The notes beneath the pieces were generated by a model. The model searched no databases. It saw only the letters and a program-made list of their open reading frames with translations, and was not told the origin of the DNA. The position numbers and the translations under genes were made by a program. Shown here piece by piece: positions 1-7,666 of a stretch of 22,052 nucleotides of DNA (position 1 is its first letter; each line of letters opens with the position of its first letter). Source of the stretch: Verrucomicrobiota bacterium (GTDB taxonomy: Bacteria > Verrucomicrobiota > Kiritimatiellia > JAAZAB01); the NCBI GenBank assembly GCA_018896395.1, contig JAHIMN010000267.1, positions 1-22,052 on the forward strand. Reading direction: 5' to 3'.

Positions 1-1
1 A

Positions 2-655
2 ATCGCGTCGGCGGTGTGGGACGCCTATCTGAAGCATGCGGACCTGGGCCTGGATTTGCACGGCTGGACCGGCTGTAGCCTGTCGCTCGTCTGGGGTTTG
101 AAGAAAGAATTGTCCCTGCTTCGCGCCTTCGGCCTGCCCTGGTACATGGTGGTGGACAAACCCGGGAAACCGAGTTCGGGAATGATCGAAACCCTGGCCT
201 GGGCGCGCGGCATTTCCATGCTGACTTGTGAGTTGGTCCCGCAAAACACCATCAACCCGGAGTCGGTGCGCCTGGGCGCGCGGGGCATCTTGAACAGCCT
301 CAAGTTCATTGGGATGCTGGAGGGCCGGCTGGAATTACCGGAAGCCCAATACGAGTTTCCGCAACGGCATGAGGAGATGGTCCTGCGCACCCCTGCGGAG
401 GGCCTGCTGGTGAGCGATTGCGTCAAGGGACAGTGGGTGCGGAAAGGGCAGCGGGTGCTCCGCATTCTGTCCCTTGAGACACTGGCAACGGCGTGGGAAT
501 TCCGGGCGCCGCACGATGCGTTGGTGTTCAATATCGGCGGCGTCATGTGGGGGGAGGACATGCCGGACAACTCTGTGGTCTTTCCTGGCCAGGTCGTGGC
601 CTTGCTGAAGAAACCTTCCCGGATCATTCGCAATCATAAGGAAAATACACTATAA
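2..655 (+). CDS. AstE/AspA-type deacylase family protein, C-terminal part (5' truncated by window)
   Basis: The reading frame is open from base 2 and ends with TAA at 653-655, so the N-terminal half lies outside the window; the GTG at 14 is only an internal codon. The visible part resembles the succinylglutamate desuccinylase/aspartoacylase family, which are zinc-dependent amide hydrolases of the M14-like fold. A D-L-H-G motif (His codon 59-61) sits where the family has its third zinc ligand, and the Glu in L-T-C-E-L (codon 230-232) sits where the catalytic Glu is expected. After this comes a small beta-rich domain (about 370-600) with the pattern PAEGLLVSDCVKGQWVRKGQ, like the biotinyl/lipoyl-like C-terminal domain of AstE relatives. 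The substrate cannot be deduced; homologues act on N-acyl amino acids or other small amides. It is followed by about 850 bp without an intact gene, so it is probably the last gene of a unit starting upstream. Confidence 0.7.
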   Translation: MASAVWDAYLKHADLGLDLHGWTGCSLSLVWGLKKELSLLRAFGLPWYMVVDKPGKPSSGMIETLAWARGISMLTCELVPQNTINPESVRLGARGILNSLKFIGMLEGRLELPEAQYEFPQRHEEMVLRTPAEGLLVSDCVKGQWVRKGQRVLRILSLETLATAWEFRAPHDALVFNIGGVMWGEDMPDNSVVFPGQVVALLKKPSRIIRNHKENTL

Positions 656-723
656 CCACAACAATCCGGAATGCCTCGAAAAACTGGTGGGTGTAGGACA
701 AATATTTTGATAGGGAGCACAAT

Positions 724-1056
724 TTATTGCTGCGCTTTGTTTTTGTTGTGATATATTGTATCTGTAAAGGATACATTACCAAGGAAGTAATGAAACGGCC
801 CGGTACTGTCATCGGAATCCACAAATCTGATGTCTGCGCATCCCGGTTTCATCTTTCCCTGGGCTATCAGAGAGATGAAATCGTTGGTAACACTTATTTG
901 AAAAGAGGTTAAGGCATTGCTGTTTCCCGTATTATCTATCGTTACGGCCTTGCGATACTCCCAGCCGCTCAACCAGCGCGAGAACCCATCTTCGCTCAGG
1001 CATAGAATCAAGCCTAAGACAGCGATGCTTATAAAGCCTTTTCTGTTCACCAGCAT
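724..1056 (-). pseudogene. Truncated exported DUF2341-domain protein
   Basis: On the minus strand an ATG (1054-1056) is preceded by a near-perfect Shine-Dalgarno (AGGAGGA, read from 1067 to 1061). The first about 26 residues are a signal peptide (basic start, then a hydrophobic run ISIAVLGLILCL). From residue 31 the sequence follows the DUF2341 pattern: W-E-Y-R-K at 32-36, T-I-D-N-T-G, then D-I-R-F-V-D-S-D at 75-82. DUF2341 occurs in secreted, often sugar-binding or adhesive, multi-domain proteins and is normally longer. Here similarity stops after about residue 85 (near base 802) and the frame ends at a TAA. Shifting the frame at that point gives S-L-L-P-W then an immediate TAA, which recalls the L-P-Y-W that normally follows in this family. 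This suggests a frameshift and nonsense decay of a once larger gene. The family call is from memory of the motif; the truncation is seen directly. Confidence 0.6.
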
Positions 1057-1162
1057 ATGATCCTCCTACAAGTGCGTGCCCATCGAGACGCCCAATCCCC
1101 GTTGATTCCTCATTTCTGCCGCTGAAGTTACCGGAATCTCCGTTCGGTGTCAAGACTAAGCC

Positions 1163-1319
1163 TTCTGCAAAACTACAACAAACGTCCAAAACGCTATTCT
1201 CGGCTCGGTAAGGATGCCTCGCCCTACCTTATGCAACATTCGGGCATTCAACAGGTAGGGCGAATCGTCCCGATGAGCCGTCAGTTTCTTTTCGCCTTCT
1301 CATAATGAATTTTGCAGAA
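1163..1319. repeat. Nested palindromic (MITE/REP-like) element, copy 1
   Basis: A 10-bp perfect outer inverted repeat (TTCTGCAAAA at 1163-1172, TTTTGCAGAA at 1310-1319) encloses two inner units in opposite orientation. These are 1201-1228 (CGGCTCGG...GCCCTACC) and 1254-1280 (GGTAGGGC...GAGCCG). The outer and inner pairs share the same centre (about 1241), so the whole 157 bp behaves as one symmetric element. The inner unit recurs at 5294-5320 and 5338-5365. No coding content is visible in it. Elements of this sort may form hairpins, act as bidirectional terminators or be non-autonomous mobile DNA; the sequence does not decide between these. Confidence 0.75.
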
Positions 1320-1389
1320 CTCTTTCAAGCAATCATTAATTCCTGCTTGCCCGGCCAATACCATCCTGATAAGTTCCATTTCCATGCGG

Positions 1390-1444
1390 TGGTTTCCTTT
1401 CTTTTGTTCCCCAGTCCGATTGTATCGGACCCGATTGGAAACCA
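1390..1444. promoter_or_regulatory. Compound inverted repeat, candidate operator upstream of the 1509 gene
   Basis: A perfect inverted repeat, GTCCGAT-TGT-ATCGGAC, lies at 1414-1430 and is enclosed by a second pair TGGTTTCC (1390-1397) / GGAAACCA (1437-1444). It ends about 65 bp before the start codon at 1509, a usual place for a repressor or activator site. No convincing sigma-70 -35/-10 pair was found beside it. The regulator that would bind is unknown; the GntR/LacI-type regulator at 20770 is one candidate, but its own promoter shows no copy of this palindrome. Confidence 0.45.
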
Positions 1445-1508
1445 TCACTCTATTTTAACAACGAACGGGACATTACCTGGAAAACCATAAACAACAGGAG
1501 GATCCAGT

Positions 1509-4500
1509 ATGCAAATCAGAATAGTACGCGCAGTGGCATCAAGACTGGGAACATTCGCAATCGCCGCGTTGCTCGTCTCTCTTTGCGTTGTGAAGCCCGG
1601 CGGAGCCGCTGAAATCCAGCCGAAACCGTCGATCCTTTTCTGCACGTCGCACGGAACCATGGGCGGACATCTTAACATGACCTATGTCAAGGAACTGCAC
1701 GAGAAGGGTTTCGAGGTCGATTACATCGAGGAGTTGGAGGAGTTCTTTAAATTAAGTCCTGAACGGATTAAGAAATACAATGTTCTGGTGATTTATATTA
1801 CGCCGGATGCCTTCAAGGTGTGTCATCAGAACCAGCGATCCTCGCCGGACCTTGTAAAACAATTTTCGGCCATGATTGATGATTATGTCGCTGCCGGCGG
1901 AGGCGTGCTGCTCATTCCGGAAGAGGGCAATGGAACAAAACAGCATGTCGCCGCGTTAACCGACCTTTGGGGAGCAAAGATACCGAGCGAACAGATTATC
2001 GAAGTCAACACGAATTATATAGGCAGACTGACGCATGCCTCTTATAACGTTGCTCTGCAATATACCGATAATGTTTTCCCTTCTCCGGTCAGCGACGGTA
2101 TAAGCGGGATCTGGTATCCTGCGGTTCAATATCACAATTGTTCCATGATGAATCCTCTTGTTCTGGATAAAAACTGGAAGGTCGCCGTCAAGGGATCCAA
2201 GACCTCCAGGACGCGCACGGTCGGCAGTGACAAGCAGGATTACGATTTTGGCAATCATACCCCGGGTATTGTGATCCGCAAAGAAAGCGTCAACGAACCG
2301 GATCTCTACGCGGTGCGCGACTACAAGCAGGGGCGCATTGCGTTGGTCTCAATGATTCCCCAGTTTTCCATGGGCTCGGGTACCCAGTTCATTTTCAACC
2401 GGGAAGTGCTGAGCAAAGGGATCAAGGACCGGAAGAGCGATTTTGGTCTTCTGCTGGAGAACACCTACCGCTGGCTGGCGGAACCATCCCTGAAGAGCGG
2501 AGCGGTAGGCGGCTATTCAACCCGTGAAAGCGCGCTGGTGCCGATCAACTATCGGAAACTGGTCCGCGAATTTAACGATTATACCTACTGGTTCTGGGAA
2601 TACGACGTCATGCAGTGGCATAACCCCCCGAAGAACGGAACGATCTTCAAGGGGCTCATCGGCGCGCGCTCGGCGTTGAGCGACGGCAAGGGAACGGTCC
2701 AGGAATACAAGGATGCCGCTATAAAAGCAGGCCTTGATTTCGTGGTGTTTATGGAAAACTTTGAAGCCCTGACCAAGGCGAAATACGACCAGCTTGTCGC
2801 GGAGTGCAAAAAACTCTCCGACAGCAAGGTGAAACTCATTCCCGGCTTTACCATCCGCAACAACATCGGCAATTACACCCTGTGTATTGCCGAGGATGGT
2901 TTCTGGCCCAGTGAGGCATGTTATCTCACCGGTCCGAACAAAACGCTTCTCAATATCCAGCCTGAGGAAAGCCCGGGCATATATACCGGGTACAACAACG
3001 ATTCATCGTTTAACTTTCACATAGCGCATTGTAACCAGTTTCGCAACATCGGTTACTACAACTGGGCTGGGAGCGGCAAGGGCATGCGCATGCCGTTCCA
3101 GCGCAACGCCGCCCTGGCGGCCATTCGCTACTACCGGGACGGCAAGCTGGTGGAAGACATGACCGATGACTATCTCACCACTCTTCAGAGCACCATGCCG
3201 CCGACGCCCGTATCGGTCAACGAAGTGCGTTCCCCTGAAGCGCTGATCAAGGAAGCCAAAAGCGGCAATGCCCTGACTTATGCGCAGGCCAGGAATCTTT
3301 ATTCCCTGATGCCGGACGCGCTGCGCTGGAGCGGTACCTACGACGGGATGAATGTCTTTCTGTCGGATGGTCCGCTCATTTTAGAATGGCCGACGTGTTA
3401 CCGTCCGATGACCTTTGGCGGCGAGGAATTCGTCACCATTCCGGCAATCATGGAATCGCCGCTCCACGTCACCTCGCAGGTCGGCCTGAAGGAGATCGTC
3501 ATCTATAACGGCCGTGAAGTGTTCCGGCGCTTCCGGTTGAACGGAGAAAAGGAATTCAACCGGAAGCTGATCCTGGACGGCACAGTTATGAAGAACCTTG
3601 TGGTCATTGCCGAGGACGTTAAGGGCGGCAAGGCCATCAGTTTCGTCCGCCGTTCCTACAAGTACGACATCGATGCCATGGCCTATTGCGGCGACCATTT
3701 CAATGACTACGGCGGCGCCATGATGAAATCCTTTCACGGGCCGGGGCCTTTGCCGGTGTGCCCGGCGCCGGAACTGCCGGTTGACATCGCCGGGTTTACC
3801 TGGGACGGCGGACCACCGTCCCGCATGCATTTGATCGAATTCCAGGAATCGCGGCCAAGCTTAGTCACGGACAAGGGAACTGAATCAGGCGGACGTTTCA
3901 ACCAGTATCCCATTACCGAAACCACCGACGAAGGACTGGTGGCGGTGGCGTCGCGGCAGGATGAGGTGGTTCCCGACTGTGTGAAAGTCGTCGCCAATTG
4001 CTGGCACAACTTTGGCCCGCACGGAGACAAATCGAAACTCATGGAATACACCCTGCGGTTCAAGAACTACTTTCCGCCGACGGCCGGCGCGGCTGAGAGT
4101 GATCTTGCCATCCGGGGAATGCGCACCGGCATCCGTCCCTGTGTCTTCCGGGACGAAATCACATTCAAGGATGATTTCACGGTCAAGGATTTGCTCCTGC
4201 TGCGGAGCGGCAAGGTTCCCAAGGCCACACCCACATTCCTGGTGATCGGCCGCAAGCCGGATGTGGTGGAAAAGGTATTGAACGGGGAGACCATGGCCAA
4301 GCCGGAGCGTTTCCGCCTGGCGGATGGCGACTGGTTTGCCGCCTATAGTCCTTCGACGGCCAACACCCATCTGCTGGTCGTCAGGGGCTCACCCGTGATC
4401 CTGAATGTCAACCGGTATGTAAAGAATCCCGGCTGGCTGACCGTCCACGCGGATATCGAAGGCAAGGCGGTCAAGAAGGGCGAAGGTTTCACGTTCGAGT

Positions 4501-5117
4501 TAGTGTCGCTCAACTCATCTATCGATGTCGAGATTAATACCACCGAAGCCGTGCAACGGCTCCGCTCCTATCTGGCAAGCCCTGAAAAGATGCAGGTGCT
4601 GCGCGGCGCCAAGACCGCTGAATCGGGATTCGTGGACATCGCGCCGAAGGATTACGCGATCGAAATCGTCATTCCCAAGCCGTCCACCAACCTGAACATG
4701 ACCCTGCCCGTGCGCGTTCCGCACCTGAACCGGAACTGGTCAGCCGGCCTTTTCCAGAAAAAGGGATATGTGAAGGGTGTCTACGGAACGGGTGAGAACC
4801 GTTACCGCGGTTTGGGCCTGGACTTCGAGGGTAGCGCGCATATTCCGCTCTATGTGGACAAGGCCGAGACGACGCATATTCTTGCCGGCCATCCCGTGGT
4901 CGCGGATGAGCGCGGGAAAAATATAGCCATCAACGTGATGCATCTGTTCGACGCTCCGCACCAATGGCATGTGGCGGTGAACAACCTTACCGACAAGCCG
5001 GTCACTACGAAGTTGACGCAGGCGATGGATCTGCCGCGTCTCGATTTCGAGGAACGCGAGATCACGCTCGCTCCGGGGGAATACAGGATTCTCACAGCGA
5101 AGGCTGCTCAGAACTAA
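1509..5117 (+). CDS. Exported GATase-like + degenerate PHP-like domain protein, 1202 aa
   Basis: An AGGAGG at 1496-1501, 7 bases before the ATG, supports this start. Residues 1-34 form a signal peptide (hydrophobic AIAALLVSLCVV, likely cut after GGAA), so the product is extracytoplasmic. Residues about 38-330 look like a class I glutamine-amidotransferase/ThuA-like Rossmann domain (I-L-F-C-T-S-H-G start; D-Y-V-A-A-G-G-G-V-L-L-I-P strand-turn), but the nucleophilic Cys of true amidotransferases is absent. Residues about 380-470 have the spacing of a PHP domain (S-D-G at 391-393, A-G-L-D-F, then L-I-P-G-F), yet the His-rich metal motifs are missing: G-A-R-S-A-L-S-D-G replaces the usual HxHxxxSDG, and M-E-N (415-417) replaces TDH. 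A C-terminal part of about 700 residues includes L-K-E-I-V-I-Y-N-G (from 660), as found behind PHP domains in planctomycete/PVC proteins, and further beta-rich sequence. A binding or structural role is more likely than metal-dependent hydrolysis. Function not known. Confidence 0.72.
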   Translation: MQIRIVRAVASRLGTFAIAALLVSLCVVKPGGAAEIQPKPSILFCTSHGTMGGHLNMTYVKELHEKGFEVDYIEELEEFFKLSPERIKKYNVLVIYITPDAFKVCHQNQRSSPDLVKQFSAMIDDYVAAGGGVLLIPEEGNGTKQHVAALTDLWGAKIPSEQIIEVNTNYIGRLTHASYNVALQYTDNVFPSPVSDGISGIWYPAVQYHNCSMMNPLVLDKNWKVAVKGSKTSRTRTVGSDKQDYDFGNHTPGIVIRKESVNEPDLYAVRDYKQGRIALVSMIPQFSMGSGTQFIFNREVLSKGIKDRKSDFGLLLENTYRWLAEPSLKSGAVGGYSTRESALVPINYRKLVREFNDYTYWFWEYDVMQWHNPPKNGTIFKGLIGARSALSDGKGTVQEYKDAAIKAGLDFVVFMENFEALTKAKYDQLVAECKKLSDSKVKLIPGFTIRNNIGNYTLCIAEDGFWPSEACYLTGPNKTLLNIQPEESPGIYTGYNNDSSFNFHIAHCNQFRNIGYYNWAGSGKGMRMPFQRNAALAAIRYYRDGKLVEDMTDDYLTTLQSTMPPTPVSVNEVRSPEALIKEAKSGNALTYAQARNLYSLMPDALRWSGTYDGMNVFLSDGPLILEWPTCYRPMTFGGEEFVTIPAIMESPLHVTSQVGLKEIVIYNGREVFRRFRLNGEKEFNRKLILDGTVMKNLVVIAEDVKGGKAISFVRRSYKYDIDAMAYCGDHFNDYGGAMMKSFHGPGPLPVCPAPELPVDIAGFTWDGGPPSRMHLIEFQESRPSLVTDKGTESGGRFNQYPITETTDEGLVAVASRQDEVVPDCVKVVANCWHNFGPHGDKSKLMEYTLRFKNYFPPTAGAAESDLAIRGMRTGIRPCVFRDEITFKDDFTVKDLLLLRSGKVPKATPTFLVIGRKPDVVEKVLNGETMAKPERFRLADGDWFAAYSPSTANTHLLVVRGSPVILNVNRYVKNPGWLTVHADIEGKAVKKGEGFTFELVSLNSSIDVEINTTEAVQRLRSYLASPEKMQVLRGAKTAESGFVDIAPKDYAIEIVIPKPSTNLNMTLPVRVPHLNRNWSAGLFQKKGYVKGVYGTGENRYRGLGLDFEGSAHIPLYVDKAETTHILAGHPVVADERGKNIAINVMHLFDAPHQWHVAVNNLTDKPVTTKLTQAMDLPRLDFEEREITLAPGEYRILTAKAAQN

Positions 5118-5163
5118 GCGGCAAGTTATTAGTCAGTCCATAATTATATAGACATGTCCAACA

Positions 5164-5233
5164 GGTAGGGCCGGACTGCCAGTCCGGCCGCGCCAGATGG
5201 GGCAACGGCGGGACAAGGCTGTCCCGCCCTACC
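5164..5233. repeat. Pair of GGTAGGG-type palindromic repeat units
   Basis: Two units face each other. 5164-5190 begins GGTAGGG and contains the hairpin CCGGACT-GCC-AGTCCGG (5171-5187). 5207-5233 contains GGCGGGACA-AGGC-TGTCCCGCC (5207-5228) and ends CCCTACC. Each unit is a strong hairpin of 7-9 bp. They lie just behind the stop of the 1509 gene and could end transcription or protect the 3' end of its mRNA. No T-run follows, so they are not classical intrinsic terminators. Confidence 0.7.
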
Positions 5234-5247
5234 GAATGGGATGATGA

Positions 5248-5412
5248 AAATTTGGGCATGGTTCAATACGGGGTTACACATCGAGAACCCGGACGGCTCA
5301 CCCAGAGGGTTCGCCCTACCCGCAGAGATGGCCAACAGGTAGGGCGAGGCGTCCCTGCCGAGCCGTCTGTCTGTCACCCAAACCACGCATAGTTTGAACC
5401 ATACCAAAATTT
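5248..5412. repeat. Nested palindromic (MITE/REP-like) element, copy 2
   Basis: Outer arms at 5248-5266 and 5394-5412 are complementary in 17 of 19 positions (AAATTTGGGCATGGTTCAA against TTGAACCATACCAAAATTT). Inside are two core units in opposite orientation: 5294-5320 (CGGCTC...GCCCTACC) and 5338-5365 (GGTAGGGCGAGG...GAGCCG). Outer and inner pairs share the centre near 5330. This is the same architecture as the element at 1163-1319, with related cores but different outer arms. Confidence 0.72.
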
Positions 5413-5440
5413 GGTAGGGCCGCACAGCCTGTGCGGCCGC
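5413..5440. repeat. Single GGTAGGG palindromic repeat unit
   Basis: The unit begins GGTAGGG and holds a 9-bp stem with a one-base loop (GCCGCACAG-C-CTGTGCGGC, 5419-5437). It abuts the outer arm of the preceding element exactly. It lies 70 bp before the next gene, so it is in that gene's leader or promoter region. Confidence 0.65.
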
Positions 5441-5509
5441 TGGGACAGTTGGCCGACCTGAGTAGTTACTATTTTGCGAAAGCAAGTATCCAAATAAGAG
5501 GAGCAAATT

Positions 5510-7408
5510 GTGACGCCGTATCAATTTCCGCAGAGTATGTTCATTCTGAAATCTGAAACCCAGGGGAATCCGTGTTACCCGTACGCCGCTTCGGAACTGC
5601 AGCGGCTGCTGGGGCGGGTCGGGATTCAGGCCCGGATCGAGACCATCGCCGGGCCGCAGACCGGCAACTGGCTATTGCTCAGTTCAACAGCAACCCCCCC
5701 GCCGGCCGCCTCCACTGCCGGTTTGCAGCATGACGGTTTTGCTCTCAAGATCAGCGCCAAAGGCGTGGCGATTGCCGCGCGTCAGCCCAAGGGGATTCTC
5801 AACGGTGTCTATGAACTGGCTGAGCGCCTGGGATTCCTGTTCCTGATGCCGGGCGAAGCGGGCGAATGGGCGCCGGACCTTGGGGGGCCGTTACCGGTGC
5901 TTGCGCAGGGGAGCATCAAGCTCAATCCCCGGTTCCCGCACCGCGGTGTTTTCGGCGGCGGCAACACAGCGCCATTCAAGCCACAGGAGTGGTTCCGTTT
6001 CTTTGCCAAGCTCAAATTTAATGCCGGGTCCCATGGGGAAGCAGAGGTGCCGTTCGCGGAGGAGACCGGCATCCGCCTGGAGATCGGCGGCCATGGTATG
6101 GCGGAGCTGCTGCCGCGTGAGCTTTTTGAAACTCGTCCGGAACTGTTCCGGATGTTCCAGCCGGAGGATTTCAGCGGCAAGCGGATGAGTGATTCCAATT
6201 TCTGCTGCAATCATCCCGAGTCCAAGCGGATCGTTCAGGAAAACTACCGGAAGAAAATCAAAAGCCTCAAAGGGATTTACGCGGTTCATACCTGGGCCGA
6301 TGATTTGCCGGCCGGCGGCTGGTGTCTGTGCCCGCTCTGCCGTTCCTACACTCCGACAGACCAGGCCATGATCGCCATGCGTCATTTTACCGAAGTGATC
6401 GCACAGGAAAAACTCCCGATGCGGGTGCCGGTGATTGCTTATCACGACACCATGTATCCCGGAAAACTGGTGCCGGCGCCGGAGGAGGGGTTCCTTCTGT
6501 ATGCGCCCCGGGAACGCTGCTATGCCCATGCCCTCAACGACCCCGCCTGCGCCAGGAACCGCTTCTATTTCAAGGCATTGCAGGAATGGATGGCAAAGTT
6601 CGCCGGGATTGACGACGCCCACACCTTTGAATATTATTTCGACCAGATTCTCTTTCGCGGGCTTTACCCGTTCATCCCCGACGTGATTCTCGGGGACATG
6701 GCGGCCTACGCGAAAGCCGGAATCCAAACCCACCTGTCATTGCAAACCGGCGGACCGGTGATCAACCCGGAATTCAACATGCTGCTCTTTGCCCGCGCCC
6801 ATTGGGACGCCAAATTGACGGCCGATGGTTTCATAACACATATTGCCCGGCAGCTTGCCCCGCAGGTTCCGGGGGCTGCATCAGCGTGGAAGATTTACCT
6901 GCAGCAGCGGCGGCGCGTGTTCGCCTCGGCGATGCGGCTCTGCGATTATTCCAACGCTATTTACTTTGACTATCGCTGGCTGCCGGAGACGGCACAGCCG
7001 TTCGGGGCGAAAATGGTGCGGGCTTACGAACGTGATGCCCGTTCCCTTGATGCCGCCGCCGCAAAACTACAGAAAAGTGCGGGAGCAGTCTGGCCGGAAC
7101 GGACCAGGATCCTGGCGGAGCGCGAAGCGGGTCGGGCGCATTTTGAGGCCGCCGATCTGCGCGTGATGGCCAGCCAACAGGAGGGCGTCCACAAGATTGC
7201 CCGGTACGTGGAAACCACTTCGCTCGACACACTGCGGCAGGGACTGGACGCTTTGCGCCAGGCCATCGTTCTGTTGGAACAGTCCTGGCAGAAGGCCAAG
7301 GACGCCGGCCTGCCCGATAGCGCGTATTACTACGCCTTGAACAAGGCTTGGCTGCAGCGTGAGTTCGCCGCCAAAATCCAGGCTTACGAAAAAGCTTTTG
7401 ATTTGTAA
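5510..7408 (+). CDS. DUF4838 family protein (alpha-glucuronidase/hexosaminidase-like architecture), 632 aa
   Basis: The start is GTG, set by AGAGGAG at 5497-5503 six bases upstream. Residues about 10-125 match the N-terminal alpha/beta domain seen in front of GH20 and GH67-like catalytic domains: A-A-S-E-L-Q-R-L-L, later G-I-L-N-G-V-Y-E-L-A-E-R-L-G and a P-G-E close. Residues about 145-430 fit DUF4838: H-R-G-V-F, then a conserved cysteine cluster W-C-L-C-P-L-C (Cys272, 274, 277) after the aromatic/acidic stretch H-T-W-A-D-D. The last about 150 residues look helical. DUF4838 proteins are linked to glycan utilisation in Bacteroidetes and PVC bacteria, but I know of no firm reaction. Unlike the next three proteins it has no signal peptide, so it would be cytosolic as it stands. 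The gene follows the 5164-5440 repeat cluster, so it probably has its own expression signals. Confidence 0.75.
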   Translation: MTPYQFPQSMFILKSETQGNPCYPYAASELQRLLGRVGIQARIETIAGPQTGNWLLLSSTATPPPAASTAGLQHDGFALKISAKGVAIAARQPKGILNGVYELAERLGFLFLMPGEAGEWAPDLGGPLPVLAQGSIKLNPRFPHRGVFGGGNTAPFKPQEWFRFFAKLKFNAGSHGEAEVPFAEETGIRLEIGGHGMAELLPRELFETRPELFRMFQPEDFSGKRMSDSNFCCNHPESKRIVQENYRKKIKSLKGIYAVHTWADDLPAGGWCLCPLCRSYTPTDQAMIAMRHFTEVIAQEKLPMRVPVIAYHDTMYPGKLVPAPEEGFLLYAPRERCYAHALNDPACARNRFYFKALQEWMAKFAGIDDAHTFEYYFDQILFRGLYPFIPDVILGDMAAYAKAGIQTHLSLQTGGPVINPEFNMLLFARAHWDAKLTADGFITHIARQLAPQVPGAASAWKIYLQQRRRVFASAMRLCDYSNAIYFDYRWLPETAQPFGAKMVRAYERDARSLDAAAAKLQKSAGAVWPERTRILAEREAGRAHFEAADLRVMASQQEGVHKIARYVETTSLDTLRQGLDALRQAIVLLEQSWQKAKDAGLPDSAYYYALNKAWLQREFAAKIQAYEKAFDL

Positions 7409-7578
7409 CGCCCTGTGGCGCGACGCATATTTTATTTCCTCCCGCACCTGAAAAACATGATCCGTTTGCCCTTGATGAAACGGTCCTGGTCTTTCACATG
7501 TCGCTTTTTGCTCGAAAACGCATTGTCCCGAAGGCCGGGGCCGCTTCAACTCACCATCAGCTTGTTTTATCCTTCAGA

Positions 7579-7607
7579 CTTGATATCAAGGCCCCTTTTG
7601 ATACATT
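7579..7607 (+). promoter_or_regulatory. Possible sigma-70-like promoter overlapping a 12-bp palindrome
   Basis: TTGATA (7580-7585) and TACATT (7602-7607) are separated by 16 bp. The -35 lies within the perfect palindrome CTTGATATCAAG (7579-7590). This is 60 bp before the start codon at 7667, in a 258-bp gap that holds nothing else clear. The -10 matches consensus in only four of six positions, so this is tentative. Confidence 0.3.
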
Positions 7608-7655
7608 CGCACCAGTTGGATAACGATATTTCCCTGTTCGAATTCAACAACCCGC

Positions 7656-7661
7656 AGGAGG
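7656..7661 (+). promoter_or_regulatory. Shine-Dalgarno that fixes the start at 7667
   Basis: A perfect AGGAGG five bases before ATG 7667, directly followed by a signal peptide, shows that translation starts here. The frame is open for 84 more codons upstream (from 7415), but that stretch has no ribosome site and reads as non-protein-like sequence. Confidence 0.8.
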
Positions 7662-7666
7662 TGACC

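Noticed and set aside
1305..1490. Small plus-strand frame before the 1509 gene
   Set aside because: It crosses the operator-like palindrome, has no ribosome site and shows no protein-like pattern.
5164..5440. Possible CRISPR array
   Set aside because: The units alternate in orientation, spacing is irregular and unit sequences differ. These are palindromic extragenic repeats.
7415..7666. In-frame open extension of 84 codons before the exported TIM-barrel gene
   Set aside because: It has no ribosome site and the translation is not protein-like. The AGGAGG at 7656-7661 and signal peptide place the start at 7667.
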